A stretch of DNA of 64,000 nt from Fibrobacter succinogenes (GTDB lineage Bacteria > Fibrobacterota > Fibrobacteria > Fibrobacterales > Fibrobacteraceae): contig CACVQR010000010.1 in assembly GCA_902756345.1 (NCBI GenBank), forward strand, positions 174,431 through 238,430, read 5' to 3'. Under the pieces are notes generated by a model. That model saw nothing but the letters and a program-made list of their open reading frames with translations. It did no database searches and was not told the origin of the DNA. Of this stretch, positions 7,307-17,096 are shown piece after piece. A program made the translations under genes and the position numbers. How positions within the stretch are numbered: the stretch's first letter is position 1; every line of letters starts with the position of its first letter.

Positions 7307-8398
7307 TTGGTCGAAGGAACTCCCGACGGCAAGTTTCTCCGAGAGCGTTTCCAAAAGTTCTTCTGCGACATTTTCTTTTTTACCCTTAGCAAACGACCAA
7401 GAATTGGCCCCCAACCACGGGGGGACGATGTGTTCTGGGAATACAAGATGATTCAGAATAATGTTGGGCAATGCGAAAAATTTTGTCTTGATAAACAAGC
7501 GACCTAAACAATAAGTCAACAAGTCGGGCTTGGTACAAACCGTAAAGGGAACTCCCGACAAAGCAAGTTCCAAGGTCGATGTTCCGGGGGCGGTCAATGC
7601 ATATTCCGCACTTTGATACAGAGCCTTTCGCTCTGCGGCACTTTGGGGAGCGACAACCACAGGAATCTTATACTTCTTAAAAACATCCACCAGTTCTTGG
7701 CGCGCTGCCACCACCACTACATTTTTAAGCCCCTGCACCGCTTTCAAATAAATAGGCAAGTTGCGGAGCGCCTGCGCCTTTCGACTCCCGGGCAACAGCA
7801 AACAACGTGGATTAGGAACCGCTTCGGTCTCCGCAATTCCATGCGACGCCTTATTTCTCTCTAAATGCAACTCCGAATTCCGAATTCCGAGTTCCGAATT
7901 TGCAAACGGGTGTTGAACGCGAACCACATTACAGCCGGCTTCGCGGTACACCGATTCCTCAAAATCAAAAAATACGGCGAGCTTGACATACGGATTTTTC
8001 GCAAGCACCTTCGCACGCTTGCGTTTCCAGGCCCACACTTGTGGAGGCGCCACATACAAAGCCGGCTTGCGGAGTTCCCCCGCCAGAGCCACGAGTTTCA
8101 TGTTAAAGCCCGGATAATCAACAGCAATCAGCCCGAGACATTCCGGCGATTCAAGCGCCGTCTTTAGTGCAATAAAACTCTGACGCAATTTAAAGTACTT
8201 GGGCAATACATCGCCAAAGCCAGAAACCGGCAAGTTTTCGAAGTCGACCAAGGGCAACATTCCCGCCGCCTGCATGCGGCGGCCGCCTGAACCTTTCACG
8301 GTAAAATTTTTTGAAACTAGACTCTTGACTAAGGGTTCGCCAACGGAATCCCCGGAGTCTTCGCCCGCGCAAATCAGAATGTACGGCTCGCACGCCAT
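7259..8398 (-). CDS. lpxB: Lipid-A-disaccharide synthase
   Basis: GT19 enzyme joining UDP-2,3-diacylglucosamine to lipid X to make the lipid A disaccharide at the inner-membrane surface. Family landmarks are ICAGEDSGD at the N-terminus, GSGGRRMQAAGM, the VDYPGFN segment, YVAPPQVWAW, the HPF motif, LLLPGSR, and the nucleotide-binding region TAPGTSTLELALSGVPF. At 379 aa the length is normal. After HPFA the sequence NSELGIRNSEL is encoded by a dispersed repeat (7869-7901). The ATG lies 6 bases after the dnaE stop, so the two are probably cotranscribed. The last 48 bases overlap the convergent end of mutL. The organism therefore makes lipid A. Confidence 0.95.
   Translation of the reverse strand: MACEPYILICAGEDSGDSVGEPLVKSLVSKNFTVKGSGGRRMQAAGMLPLVDFENLPVSGFGDVLPKYFKLRQSFIALKTALESPECLGLIAVDYPGFNMKLVALAGELRKPALYVAPPQVWAWKRKRAKVLAKNPYVKLAVFFDFEESVYREAGCNVVRVQHPFANSELGIRNSELHLERNKASHGIAETEAVPNPRCLLLPGSRKAQALRNLPIYLKAVQGLKNVVVVAARQELVDVFKKYKIPVVVAPQSAAERKALYQSAEYALTAPGTSTLELALSGVPFTVCTKPDLLTYCLGRLFIKTKFFALPNIILNHLVFPEHIVPPWLGANSWSFAKGKKENVAEELLETLSEKLAVGSSFDQLALEFLGQFVERKAQ
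7869..7901. repeat. Dispersed AATTCGGAGTTCGG-type repeat inside lpxB
   Basis: A string of alternating CCGAATT and CCGAGTT units. The same string occurs between genes at 36101-36150 and 52821-52860. It is flanked by TGCAA on both sides (7866-7870 and 7901-7905), which could be a target duplication. It encodes about 11 in-frame residues in a loop that varies among LpxB proteins. Confidence 0.75.
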
Positions 8399-8404
8399 AG
8401 GCTT

Positions 8405-11400
8405 TTACCGCTTGGCACGATTCGAAACCCAGACCTTCGCGGCGCCCAATTCCTTACGCAAGAACTGCAGCAATTCCGGAGTATAAACGACCTTCTTGTT
8501 TTTCAAGGCAAGCACATGTACGTTGCCAGATTCCGCCTCGACATGGCAGACGATTTCGCAACCGCGTTCGCCTTCGAAGGGTTCGTACTTTTCCATGGCC
8601 GTCAGCAACTTGTCGGCGAAGTCATCATCGATCATCGAAGAATAAACCACCATGTGAATGTGGCTTACCATGTCCGAACGCACACGATCCAACTGGATGA
8701 CTTCTTCGACCACCAGCTGCATACCGTCGCCCATACGCTGATGTTCCAAGTTTCCCTTTACGAGCACGCGGTCGTCGAGCGCAACGGTGTCGCGGAATTT
8801 TTCCCACATGTCTTTCTTGAAGAACATTTCCAAGTCACCGTGGAAATCTTGAATGGAGCCCGCGCCAATGGTATCGCCGCGCTTGGTTTCAATCGAGCGG
8901 AGCTTGGTCACCACGCCGCCCACGATTACGGTACCGCCTTCGTGGCGAGTCAGTTCTTCTTCGTCCAAAGAGCACGAGGTAAAGCCCTGCAATTCCGGGC
9001 GGAATTCGTCAAGCGGGTGACCCGACAAGAACAAGCCCACCACGTCGCGCTCCTTGTTGAGCATTTCCATGGCGGACCATTCTTCCGCTTCTTCGAGGAC
9101 TTCGGCAGAGCTATCCATAGAAGGTGCGCCACCCCCCATGTCAAAGAGCGACATCTGTCCGCGGTCTTTATCTTCTTGACTGCGGGCGGCCACTTCCATG
9201 GCGCGGTCTACGGTTGCCATGAGTACAGCGCGGTTGCCTGGGAATTCGTCGAGGGCGCCAGCCATAATCAAACTTTCGATAAGGCGCTTGTTCATGGGCG
9301 GACGTTTTTCTTTTTGTTCGCCCTGGTATTCAGTCACGCGCTTGCAGAAGTCAAAAATGTCCTTGAACTTACCGCGGCGTTCTCTTTCGGCAATAATGTC
9401 TTCGACGACAGCGAGACCCACATTACGAATACCCGCCAATCCAAACAGAATCTGGCCTTCCTTATTGGCCACAAATTCGCCCATCGATGCATTAATGTTG
9501 GGCGAAACTACTTCGATATCGAGGCGCTTGCATTCCAGAATAATCGTCACGATGTCTTCGGTCTTACCCATTTTCGAGGTCATCGAAGCGGCCATGTATT
9601 CGGGGCCGTAATGCGCCTTCAGGTAGGCGGTCTGGTAAGCCACGTAAGCGTATGCGGCAGCATGACTCTTGTTGAATGCGTATCCGCAGAACGGAAGCAC
9701 CGCATTCCACACCTTTTGAATCATGGCCTTGTCGTAGCCCTTGTCCAAGCATTTCTGGAAAAACTCCGGTTCGAGTTTTGCCATCTTTTCAGGCATCTTT
9801 TTCGCCATGATACGGCGAATATTGTCAGCACCACCCAGCGTGTAACCACCCAGAATCTGGGCCAGTTTCATCACCTGTTCCTGGTACACAATCACGCCGT
9901 AGGTTTCACCCAGTACCTGTTCCAAGTCGGGGTGGTAGCAGTCAATTTCTTCTTGGCCGTTCTTACGGGCAATAAAGTGCGGAATCTGGTCAATCGGCCC
10001 CGGACGGTACAGGGCGTTCATAGCGATCAAGTCAAAGATTCGGGTGGGCTTCAGTTCGCGCAGGTACTTCTGCATACCCGGAGATTCGAACTGGAACACC
10101 GTCGTGGTCATGCCCTTGCCGAGCAGGTCAAACGTTTCCTTGTCATCCAAAGGAATATGACCCATGTCAAGTTCAATCGAACGATTCTTCTTGACCATGT
10201 TCACCGTGTCTTGAATGATCGACAAGTTGATAAGGCCAAGGAAGTCCATCTTCAAAAGTCCGATGTCTTCGGCGTAGTGCTTGTCGTACATGACCACCGG
10301 AGTATCTTCGGGGGCGGCACGGTACAAAGGAGCAAGGTTATAAATCGGGGTCGGCGTAATCACCACGCCGCAAGCATGCACACCCGTCTGGCGCGGCAAA
10401 TCTTCGAGCTTTTTCGCGATATCCCAAAGGTTCTGGTAGCTGGCGCGGCTACCAATCATCGCCTGCAAGGGTTCCGGGCTGTAACCGTCTTCCAGGTTGT
10501 TGCCCTTCTTGTCTTTACCCGTCCAAGCCTGCTTTAGGCTAAAGTTCAAGGTGCGCTGCGGGAACAGCTTGGTAATCTGCTTTGCTTCGGCAGGCGGAAG
10601 CCCTAAAACGCGCGCCACATCGGTAATCACCGCTTTGGACTTGAGCATACCATAGGTAATAATCTGGCCCACGCATTCCTTGCCGTACTTGTCCGTCACG
10701 TACTGAATCACGCGACCGCGGTCACGGTCCGCAAAGTCGGTATCGATATCCGGCATCGACACACGTTCGGGGTTCAGGAATCGTTCAAAAAGGAGGTCGA
10801 AAGTGAGCGGGTCGATGTCGGTAATACCGATAATGTAAGTGACCAGAGAACCAGCGGCAGAACCACGGCCCGGGCCCACGGGAATCCCATGTTCACGAGA
10901 CCAGTTAATGAAGTCCCACACAATCAACAGGTAGCCCGCCACGTTCATGTTGCGGATACAGTTGATTTCTTTGTACATGCGCTTGCCCACATCGGTTTCG
11001 TGGGCAGGGAACTTAAAGTCTTCTTTCGGGAATCGCCACTTGAGACGCTGATTACAAAGGTGCGTAATATAAATATCGGCATCGCCACCCGGTTTACACC
11101 AACGGCGCACACTCTTGTCCCAAGCCTTATTGTCGTCTTCGTCAAAAAATTCCGGCTGCGACAGGCGTTCAATTTCGGCCTTGTCCTCGTCGGTCAGGGC
11201 GTCTTCGGCAATTCCCTTGTCTGCGCAATAGGTCGCCGTCACCTTCTTCTTTTTGTCCTTGATGACTCCCTTGAGTTCGCGTTCGCGTACGACCGGGTAT
11301 TCCGCGTCGTATTCCGCCTTCATAATCGCCTTGATGCTCTGGTATTCATCCGAGGCCAAAAAATCTTCGGGAATCTTGAACCTCGGCCAGAATTCATCGC

Positions 11401-12268
11401 CGATACCGGTCTTGACCGTATAATTACAGCGTTCCGCAATCTTCACCGTATTTTCGATGGCGCCCGGAATATGCCCGAACAGTTCCACCATTTCGGCTTC
11501 GCTACGGAAATAGAATTTACCGTTATCCGGGAAATGTTTGTCATCGAAACCATTGAGCGTCTCTTTCAAGGCAATGCAACGCAAAATCTTGTGCGCTTCG
11601 GCATCTTCGGCCTTAATGTAATGAACGTCTGCCACCGCCACAATTTCGCGGCCCAATTCTCCAGCCAACTGAACGTTATAATCGTTCAGCAATTTTTGCT
11701 GAGGCACGCCGTTGTCGCACACCGAAATGTACAGATGGTCATGGTCAAAAATCTTGTCGAGGGCTTCCATGTATTCGCGGGCAACGCTATTGCGCCCAGC
11801 CGCGACACTCTGGCCGTACTTGCTAAAGAAATCGCCAGCAATGGCGATAATACCTTCTTTATGTTCTTCGATAACCGACAGCGGCACCGACGGAATTTCT
11901 GCCCAGCGGTCACCGTCTTCGTAGCGGTAACTCACAATGCGGAGCAAATTGTAATAACCGGCTTCATTTTCGACCAAAAGCGTCAATCGTTCAAATGTAA
12001 TCGGATCTTTCTGATTAGCACTCGGCGTGTCCACATAAATATGGCAGCCGTAAATCGTCTTTACCGGCGGCAGCCCCTTTTCTTTGCGGGCCTTGTTCAT
12101 GTCTTTTCCGCGGGTCTGAATTTCAAGAATACCGAACATGGCACCATGGTCGGTAAGGGCGACTGCAGGCGCGTTTTCGTCGGCGGCGGCTGCCAAAATG
12201 CCGTCTAGACGGGCGGAAGACTGTAAAACAGAAAATTCAGAATGAACTTGCAGGTGAACAAAAGCCAT
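8405..12268 (-). CDS. dnaE: DNA polymerase III alpha subunit
   Basis: Replicative DNA polymerase of the C family. The PHP domain occupies about residues 1-280, starting FVHLQVHSEFSVLQ. The palm carries GPGRGSAAGS and the catalytic aspartates of PDIDTDFADRDRG near residues 500-512. Helix-hairpin-helix and OB-fold segments (GGTVIVGGVVTKLRS) fill roughly 900-1130. At 1287 aa it is about 125 residues longer than the E. coli subunit, mainly in the thumb and fingers region around 340-400. The ATG at 12268 is preceded by TAAATT, with its first T 12 bases upstream, and there is no Shine-Dalgarno. lpxB follows after 6 bases. Confidence 0.96.
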   Translation of the reverse strand: MAFVHLQVHSEFSVLQSSARLDGILAAAADENAPAVALTDHGAMFGILEIQTRGKDMNKARKEKGLPPVKTIYGCHIYVDTPSANQKDPITFERLTLLVENEAGYYNLLRIVSYRYEDGDRWAEIPSVPLSVIEEHKEGIIAIAGDFFSKYGQSVAAGRNSVAREYMEALDKIFDHDHLYISVCDNGVPQQKLLNDYNVQLAGELGREIVAVADVHYIKAEDAEAHKILRCIALKETLNGFDDKHFPDNGKFYFRSEAEMVELFGHIPGAIENTVKIAERCNYTVKTGIGDEFWPRFKIPEDFLASDEYQSIKAIMKAEYDAEYPVVRERELKGVIKDKKKKVTATYCADKGIAEDALTDEDKAEIERLSQPEFFDEDDNKAWDKSVRRWCKPGGDADIYITHLCNQRLKWRFPKEDFKFPAHETDVGKRMYKEINCIRNMNVAGYLLIVWDFINWSREHGIPVGPGRGSAAGSLVTYIIGITDIDPLTFDLLFERFLNPERVSMPDIDTDFADRDRGRVIQYVTDKYGKECVGQIITYGMLKSKAVITDVARVLGLPPAEAKQITKLFPQRTLNFSLKQAWTGKDKKGNNLEDGYSPEPLQAMIGSRASYQNLWDIAKKLEDLPRQTGVHACGVVITPTPIYNLAPLYRAAPEDTPVVMYDKHYAEDIGLLKMDFLGLINLSIIQDTVNMVKKNRSIELDMGHIPLDDKETFDLLGKGMTTTVFQFESPGMQKYLRELKPTRIFDLIAMNALYRPGPIDQIPHFIARKNGQEEIDCYHPDLEQVLGETYGVIVYQEQVMKLAQILGGYTLGGADNIRRIMAKKMPEKMAKLEPEFFQKCLDKGYDKAMIQKVWNAVLPFCGYAFNKSHAAAYAYVAYQTAYLKAHYGPEYMAASMTSKMGKTEDIVTIILECKRLDIEVVSPNINASMGEFVANKEGQILFGLAGIRNVGLAVVEDIIAERERRGKFKDIFDFCKRVTEYQGEQKEKRPPMNKRLIESLIMAGALDEFPGNRAVLMATVDRAMEVAARSQEDKDRGQMSLFDMGGGAPSMDSSAEVLEEAEEWSAMEMLNKERDVVGLFLSGHPLDEFRPELQGFTSCSLDEEELTRHEGGTVIVGGVVTKLRSIETKRGDTIGAGSIQDFHGDLEMFFKKDMWEKFRDTVALDDRVLVKGNLEHQRMGDGMQLVVEEVIQLDRVRSDMVSHIHMVVYSSMIDDDFADKLLTAMEKYEPFEGERGCEIVCHVEAESGNVHVLALKNKKVVYTPELLQFLRKELGAAKVWVSNRAKR

Positions 12269-12330
12269 GGGTCTAATTTAGTAAATTGCCGCGCGGATTC
12301 GTTGTGGCAAACGCCGTTCACCATTTTCAA

Positions 12331-13302
12331 TCAGTCGATTCGATACTTGTTGAGAATCGCCTTTGTAGCAAAGCTTACATCGCCGAATTTTTTACGATAT
12401 CTTTTTCGGACAACAAGTTCATCGGGCAACATCACAAGAGCCTGCAGCCAGGCCTTTGCCAAGGCGCCGCAAATGGCAATTTTCGAAAGCTTTTTGCCAT
12501 CGCCGGACTGCCCGGGAACTCCCCCCTTGGCCATATTCAAATAGCGCACGAATCCGCGAACCGGAAGTTTCAGGATATCGCCTACCGGCAACAAGCGGAC
12601 CGCCGTACGCAAACGGTTGCGTTCCGAATAAAATAACTTGCGCGGCGAATAACGCACCGTCGTCATCGAGCGTTCGTGATAAACCTTTGCCTCGGGGCAA
12701 AAGACAGTCTTGAATCCGGCAAGATTGTGGCGGAAATACCATTCTGTTTCTTCGAAGAACAAGAAGAAACTGGCATCCATTTTGCCAGCCGCTTCAGCAG
12801 CCGCCTTTCGGAAACTCATCACGGCGCCGTAGCAGCCAAAGACTTCTTTTTCGCGAACATCGGCATCGGCGATATTCAAACCGCTCGCTTCGTTTTTGGC
12901 AAACAAGTCCGGGCCAAATTGTACGCCCACAGCATTCACTACCCCGCTCTTTTCCATCACGAGGCTTGCGATAGAACCAGCTTCGGGATGGCGATCGAAA
13001 CACTTCAAAAGATTTTCCGCCCAAGTCGGGTCAAATTCCAGGTCCATGTTGCAAAGCACCTGGATATCGGCATCCATATTTTCGAGGAGCCCGTTACAGG
13101 CGCCCGCATAGCCCAAATTCTCGGGGCTTTCAATGACTTTGCAATCGAGCCCCGAATTCTTTAAAAGGGCGATAGAATTGTCGGTCGAGGCATTGTCATA
13201 AACAAGAACTCGCACACTTTGCGTTTGCGCAAGTAAGCTCTTGACGCACTCCGAAAGTTCCGAGCCGCCGTTATAATTGATAATACCGACATCTATTTTC
13301 AT
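12331..13302 (-). CDS. Family 2 glycosyltransferase (rhamnosyltransferase-like)
   Basis: GT-A fold enzyme that transfers a sugar from an activated donor to a growing glycan, probably on the cytoplasmic face of the inner membrane. The N-terminus IINYNGGSELSECVKSL, the VLVYDNASTDNS nucleotide loop, NLGYAGACN, and the metal-binding CNMDLEFDPTW are typical of the WbbL branch. FFLFFEETEW supplies the catalytic-base region. I take ATG 13302 as the start, because the codon two positions upstream is GTG and overlaps the AGGTG ribosome site. There is no polysaccharide cluster around it, so the acceptor is unknown. Confidence 0.88.
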   Translation of the reverse strand: MKIDVGIINYNGGSELSECVKSLLAQTQSVRVLVYDNASTDNSIALLKNSGLDCKVIESPENLGYAGACNGLLENMDADIQVLCNMDLEFDPTWAENLLKCFDRHPEAGSIASLVMEKSGVVNAVGVQFGPDLFAKNEASGLNIADADVREKEVFGCYGAVMSFRKAAAEAAGKMDASFFLFFEETEWYFRHNLAGFKTVFCPEAKVYHERSMTTVRYSPRKLFYSERNRLRTAVRLLPVGDILKLPVRGFVRYLNMAKGGVPGQSGDGKKLSKIAICGALAKAWLQALVMLPDELVVRKRYRKKFGDVSFATKAILNKYRID

Positions 13303-13318
13303 AATCACCTAAATTAAG

Positions 13319-13339
13319 AAAGGGACCCGCAGGTCCCTT
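13319..13339 (-). terminator. Hairpin between LamG lipoprotein and glycosyltransferase
   Basis: AAGGGACC and GGTCCCTT pair around a 3-5 base loop just after the lipoprotein stop, followed on the minus strand by TTTCTTAATTT. A TATATTTG box on the minus strand (13340-13347) precedes the hairpin, so it could also lie in the leader of the glycosyltransferase gene. Confidence 0.5.
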
Positions 13340-13368
13340 CAAATATAGTTTAAACTTACAACCGAGTA

Positions 13369-15297
13369 TTACAATCCGTAAAAGCGGATGTAGTCGATTT
13401 CGCCGTTAAAGTAGCGATCGTGCTTGGCCTGATTTACAGCATCGTACGCAATGCCAATGTTGTAGCCCAGCTGAGAAACATCGCCCGAGGCGCCAGCCCA
13501 AGCGGTGCGCTGACCGTTCTGGTAAACGATCACGGAGTCGGCGGTGCGTTCCACACGGATGTCGTTCCATTCGCCAAGAGCGAGTTCCTTACCCTTGAGG
13601 ACATTCCATTCCGTGCCATCGACGTCGGCATCGCGGAAATGAACCGTGAGCACGCCTTCGTCCACGCGGACAATCCAGCCGTCACCATAGCGTCCAGGAG
13701 GCTCGGCAGCGATAATGTTCTGCATTTCACCGAATTCGACCGGCTTGACGCGGGCGCTTACTGCGAATGTATTGCGCTGGAACACCTTGGAAAGGCTAAT
13801 CGGCAAACCGGATTTGCCATCGAGAGAAACGGTGGTGTCTGCAACGGTCGGGTTACCAACTGCGACCTTCGTAGAATTGTTGGCCATGCGATCGAGGCCC
13901 ACAAACGTAGGTTCGTTGAATTCCCATGCAGCAAGCAGCCATTCGCTCTTTTCGACCACGGCGCCCACGGTAAAGCCCTTGAACACGCCGAAGCGGATAT
14001 AATCCATTTCGCCGATGAAGTAGCGGTCATGGAAAGACTGGTTCATGCCATCGTAGCCAATGCTCCAGTCGTAAGCCATCTGGGTCAAGTCGCCCTTATA
14101 AGCGGCGGCAACGGTCACTTCGCCATTCTGAATCAGCTTGACGCTGTCGGCGCTACGTTCCAGGCGGATATCGCTCCATTCATTGAGCGCCATTTCCTTG
14201 CCCGGGAAGATATTCCAGTCGTCACCGTCCTTGTCGGTATCACGCAAGTGAACCGTCAAGACGCCTTCGTCAATACGGAGCTGCCAGCCGTCCACGCCAC
14301 GTCCAGGAGGCTCGGCCACGACAATGTTCTGCATGGTACCGAACTGGGTGGGCTTGACGCGCGCTTCAACCACAAATTCGTTGATCTTGATGTCGTTTTC
14401 GAGCGACACCTTAAGACCGGATTCGCCATCGAAGCGAGCAACGCCGGAATCAGAAGAAACCGTACCTTCGCCAGCAGCGGCATTATGTCCGTTACCCGTT
14501 ACATCGAGGCCCACATTTGCGGCATCGTTGAAGTCCCATTCGGCAACCCATTCAGTTATCACGGAATCCTTGGTTAGGTCAATCGTGTCGACCACCGTCT
14601 CCACGGTATCAATTACCTGGACAGAATCAATCGGGGTGTCTTCGATTTCGTCGATATTTTCGACGCCAATCTGTTCCACGGACCCGTTACCGCAGTGGCA
14701 CTGGCCCGGAACAAGGATATCAAAGCCAATCGTAAGCTTGCCGCTCACCTGGACCACCTTGCCGGAATCGTCCTTGAAGGCAGCGATAATCTGGCCGTTG
14801 ACCCAGAACACGACAATCTTACCAGCGCGTTCCATACGCACGTTGGCCAAAGTCTTCTTTTCGATATGTTTGTCGGTCTTGAACTTGTGCCAATCGCCGT
14901 TGCCGTGATTGCGCCAAGAATACACGATAGCGCCACCTTCAACCTGGATCATCCAAGCGGCACCGTCGCCATCGACGCCGGCAGATGCAACGGTATAGGT
15001 AGAATCGTCTTCGACCTGCACATCAGCATCAACCGCAAAATTGTCACTCTGCAGAGTCGTATCTACATCAACAGTCACCGTAGAATCAGCAGTAGGACCG
15101 GAAAGATCCCAGGATTCCACAACGGAGCGTCTGTACTTGGCGAGGTGCGTCCGGGCATCTGCGATATTCACGCGGATCACGTTCTGTTCTTCGCTCACGG
15201 AACCCGTCAGTGAAGATGATGACGACTCGGTGGAGCAACCGACCATTCCGATTATCGCCATCGAGGCGAGCGCGGGGATTGCATACCATTTTTTCAT
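13369..15297 (-). CDS. Lipoprotein with three LamG/ConA-like domains
   Basis: Surface or periplasmic lipoprotein, probably carbohydrate-binding. The signal peptide ends in the lipobox IGMVGCS (lipidated Cys about residue 21), followed by a Ser run. Three concanavalin-like domains follow, at about 60-215, 255-435 and 450-642. The last two are clear duplicates, sharing MQNI.AAEPPGR, DEGVLTVH.RD and HDRYF.GE.DYIRF. The linker at 220-250 is rich in Asp, Thr and Val. There is no catalytic domain and no sorting tail. The start follows AAGGAG by 6 bases. The gene stands alone, and its substrate cannot be read from the sequence. Confidence 0.85.
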   Translation of the reverse strand: MKKWYAIPALASMAIIGMVGCSTESSSSSLTGSVSEEQNVIRVNIADARTHLAKYRRSVVESWDLSGPTADSTVTVDVDTTLQSDNFAVDADVQVEDDSTYTVASAGVDGDGAAWMIQVEGGAIVYSWRNHGNGDWHKFKTDKHIEKKTLANVRMERAGKIVVFWVNGQIIAAFKDDSGKVVQVSGKLTIGFDILVPGQCHCGNGSVEQIGVENIDEIEDTPIDSVQVIDTVETVVDTIDLTKDSVITEWVAEWDFNDAANVGLDVTGNGHNAAAGEGTVSSDSGVARFDGESGLKVSLENDIKINEFVVEARVKPTQFGTMQNIVVAEPPGRGVDGWQLRIDEGVLTVHLRDTDKDGDDWNIFPGKEMALNEWSDIRLERSADSVKLIQNGEVTVAAAYKGDLTQMAYDWSIGYDGMNQSFHDRYFIGEMDYIRFGVFKGFTVGAVVEKSEWLLAAWEFNEPTFVGLDRMANNSTKVAVGNPTVADTTVSLDGKSGLPISLSKVFQRNTFAVSARVKPVEFGEMQNIIAAEPPGRYGDGWIVRVDEGVLTVHFRDADVDGTEWNVLKGKELALGEWNDIRVERTADSVIVYQNGQRTAWAGASGDVSQLGYNIGIAYDAVNQAKHDRYFNGEIDYIRFYGL

Positions 15298-15384
15298 TTT
15301 GTCTCCTTCACCCCTTTATTCTAGGTAAACATTCACTGTAAGAAAATAATATTTTCCAACGTAGAAAGCAAGTAGGAATGTAAA

Positions 15385-16008
15385 CTACTTTTTGATTTTG
15401 GTCAAAAATCCGTACTGGAACGGGATATAACTCAAATGAGCCAGGATATTGGGCATGAATTTGAGCTGTTTGCGGATACCCACGATGCGCTCCACTTCCA
15501 GGCCGTTTTCCTTGGCGAAGCGGATAAAGCTCTTTTTGGTCCAGAAAGTCTTGTGGTTGATATCAAGAACGCCAAGCGCACGTTCGCCCTGGTCCACCTT
15601 GACATAGCGGAAATCCCTGGTCAAGACAATCTTGAGGATGTTTTCGACGCAAATAAAATTCGGGAGCGAGAGAAGGATATGGCCTTCCGGAGTCAAATGC
15701 TGCTTGCAGAAATTGATGAGGTCTACCGGATCGTTCACGTGTTCCAGCACGTCACACATGACTATCAGGTCAAACTTGCGGTCCTCTTTATAGTCTTCGT
15801 AAAGCACATGATGGTATTCGTTGAATCCGCCCGGAAAATTTTCCGCCGTCTGGCAGTCGGTACGGTTCTCGGGTTCGATTGCCACCTTGTAGGAATCCTT
15901 CGGGTAGATTACGCAGTTCTTGCCAGAGCCGGCACCAATTTCCAAAACACTCTTGGCATCTTTCGGGACGAGCATGGCAATGTCGTAACGTATTTTATTC
16001 GGGTACAT
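15385..16008 (-). CDS. Class I SAM-dependent methyltransferase
   Basis: Small Rossmann-fold methyltransferase of the Methyltransf_11/23 type. Motif I is VLEIGAGSGKN (about residues 21-31), and the post-motif acidic residue sits in VAIEPENR. FDLIVMCDVLEHV matches motif IV of this group, and GHILLSLPN matches motif VI. The ATG at 16008 follows AAGAGG with ideal spacing. An upstream TTG lies inside the promoter box and is unlikely. The substrate is unknown. Similar proteins often sit in surface-polysaccharide clusters, and a glycosyltransferase and a flippase-like gene are nearby. Confidence 0.85.
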   Translation of the reverse strand: MYPNKIRYDIAMLVPKDAKSVLEIGAGSGKNCVIYPKDSYKVAIEPENRTDCQTAENFPGGFNEYHHVLYEDYKEDRKFDLIVMCDVLEHVNDPVDLINFCKQHLTPEGHILLSLPNFICVENILKIVLTRDFRYVKVDQGERALGVLDINHKTFWTKKSFIRFAKENGLEVERIVGIRKQLKFMPNILAHLSYIPFQYGFLTKIKK

Positions 16009-16026
16009 AAAACCTCTTTTTTTTAG

Positions 16027-16034
16027 CAAATATA
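16027..16034 (-). promoter_or_regulatory. TATATTTG promoter box of the methyltransferase gene
   Basis: The minus strand reads TATATTTG, followed by an 18-base leader with an AAGAGG ribosome site. This is a leadered counterpart to the leaderless genes. Confidence 0.5.
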
Positions 16035-16068
16035 AATTTTTTTATCAAAAATACTATTATTGTGCACA

Positions 16069-17031
16069 ATGGCAACCGATAAAACAGCGTCCAAGCTCTT
16101 TGCAAAGCGGATATTCCAGCTTATTGTAAGCGTGGGAGGATTCGCCTATATCTTTTACAAGGTGCCATTTTCAAGCGTCGTAGACAATTGGAGCCTTTCG
16201 ATGACTCCTTGGATCCTTTTGATGCTTGTCGCCGCGAACTTGATTATGCTGATTCAGGCGAACCGCTGGAAGGGTCTTTCGGTGCAAGGGCCCGAAATTC
16301 CGTTCAAGACCTACTACGCCTACACCGCCATGGGCTATTTTTTCAATAACTTGCTGCCTACGGGTTTCGGGGGCGATGCCGTCAAGTCGCTTGCATTCGG
16401 CAAGAAATTCAACCAGACGAGCCAATCGATTTCGGCGGTACTCCTGTCGCGAATCCAGGGACTATTGGCCATGTTCCTGTGTTTCTTTATTGCACTCCCC
16501 TTCGCCTTGAGCAAGACCGAAGTTCCCTTTGCCTACACCATGACCATGACTATAGCGATGCTTGTCTGCATGGTGTTCGTGGTTCTTTGCCTGTTTTCGG
16601 ACAAAGTTCCCGTTCCGGACGTAATCCTGAACAAACTCACATTCATTCCCAAAATGCAGAAGAGCCTTTCTATCTATAGGCAATACAAAAAGCAAGTTCT
16701 ACTTTCGTCTCTGGATTCCCTATGGTTGCAGCTTTTGACCCTTTTTATGGCCTATGCCTACTTTAGAGCCGTAGGGCTAACGATCGACATCAGCATTCTT
16801 GTTGTATTTACAAGTATTACAATTGTCATTTCGATGCTTCCGGTTTCGCTGAACGGAATCGGCGTGCGCGAAGGCGTTCAAGTCGCCCTATTTACCGGGA
16901 TTCTCGGAATTCCCGCCCCTGTCGTGCTTTCGGCCGGACTTTTGGGCTACATTCCGTTACTTTTCCAGGCTTTACAGGGGGCCGTTGTACTTTTGGCGGC
17001 AAAAAACAACACTTTGCCCAAAAATAATTAA
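16069..17031 (+). CDS. YbhN/AglD-type integral membrane flippase-like protein
   Basis: Polytopic inner-membrane protein of the lysylphosphatidylglycerol-synthase transmembrane family (UPF0104). About eight hydrophobic segments are visible across 320 residues, with the family signature LLPTGFGGDAVKSLAFG near residues 90-107 and SLNGIGVREG near 260-270. Such proteins are linked to lipid or polyprenyl-sugar transport, but the reaction is not settled for this branch. The start is ATG 16069; the TTG three codons earlier is less likely. It is divergent from the methyltransferase, with a 60-base shared promoter region. Confidence 0.85.
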   Translation: MATDKTASKLFAKRIFQLIVSVGGFAYIFYKVPFSSVVDNWSLSMTPWILLMLVAANLIMLIQANRWKGLSVQGPEIPFKTYYAYTAMGYFFNNLLPTGFGGDAVKSLAFGKKFNQTSQSISAVLLSRIQGLLAMFLCFFIALPFALSKTEVPFAYTMTMTIAMLVCMVFVVLCLFSDKVPVPDVILNKLTFIPKMQKSLSIYRQYKKQVLLSSLDSLWLQLLTLFMAYAYFRAVGLTIDISILVVFTSITIVISMLPVSLNGIGVREGVQVALFTGILGIPAPVVLSAGLLGYIPLLFQALQGAVVLLAAKNNTLPKNN

Positions 17032-17096
17032 AATTTCTTTACATCTTCTGTTTTTTTTGTTATCTTAGTGAACAAACAAAATGGAGGACCTCCTTT

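Noticed and set aside
8516..10537. Long plus-strand open frame (673 codons) opposite dnaE
   Set aside because: It lies wholly within the coding strand's complement of dnaE and shows no ribosome site or protein motif.
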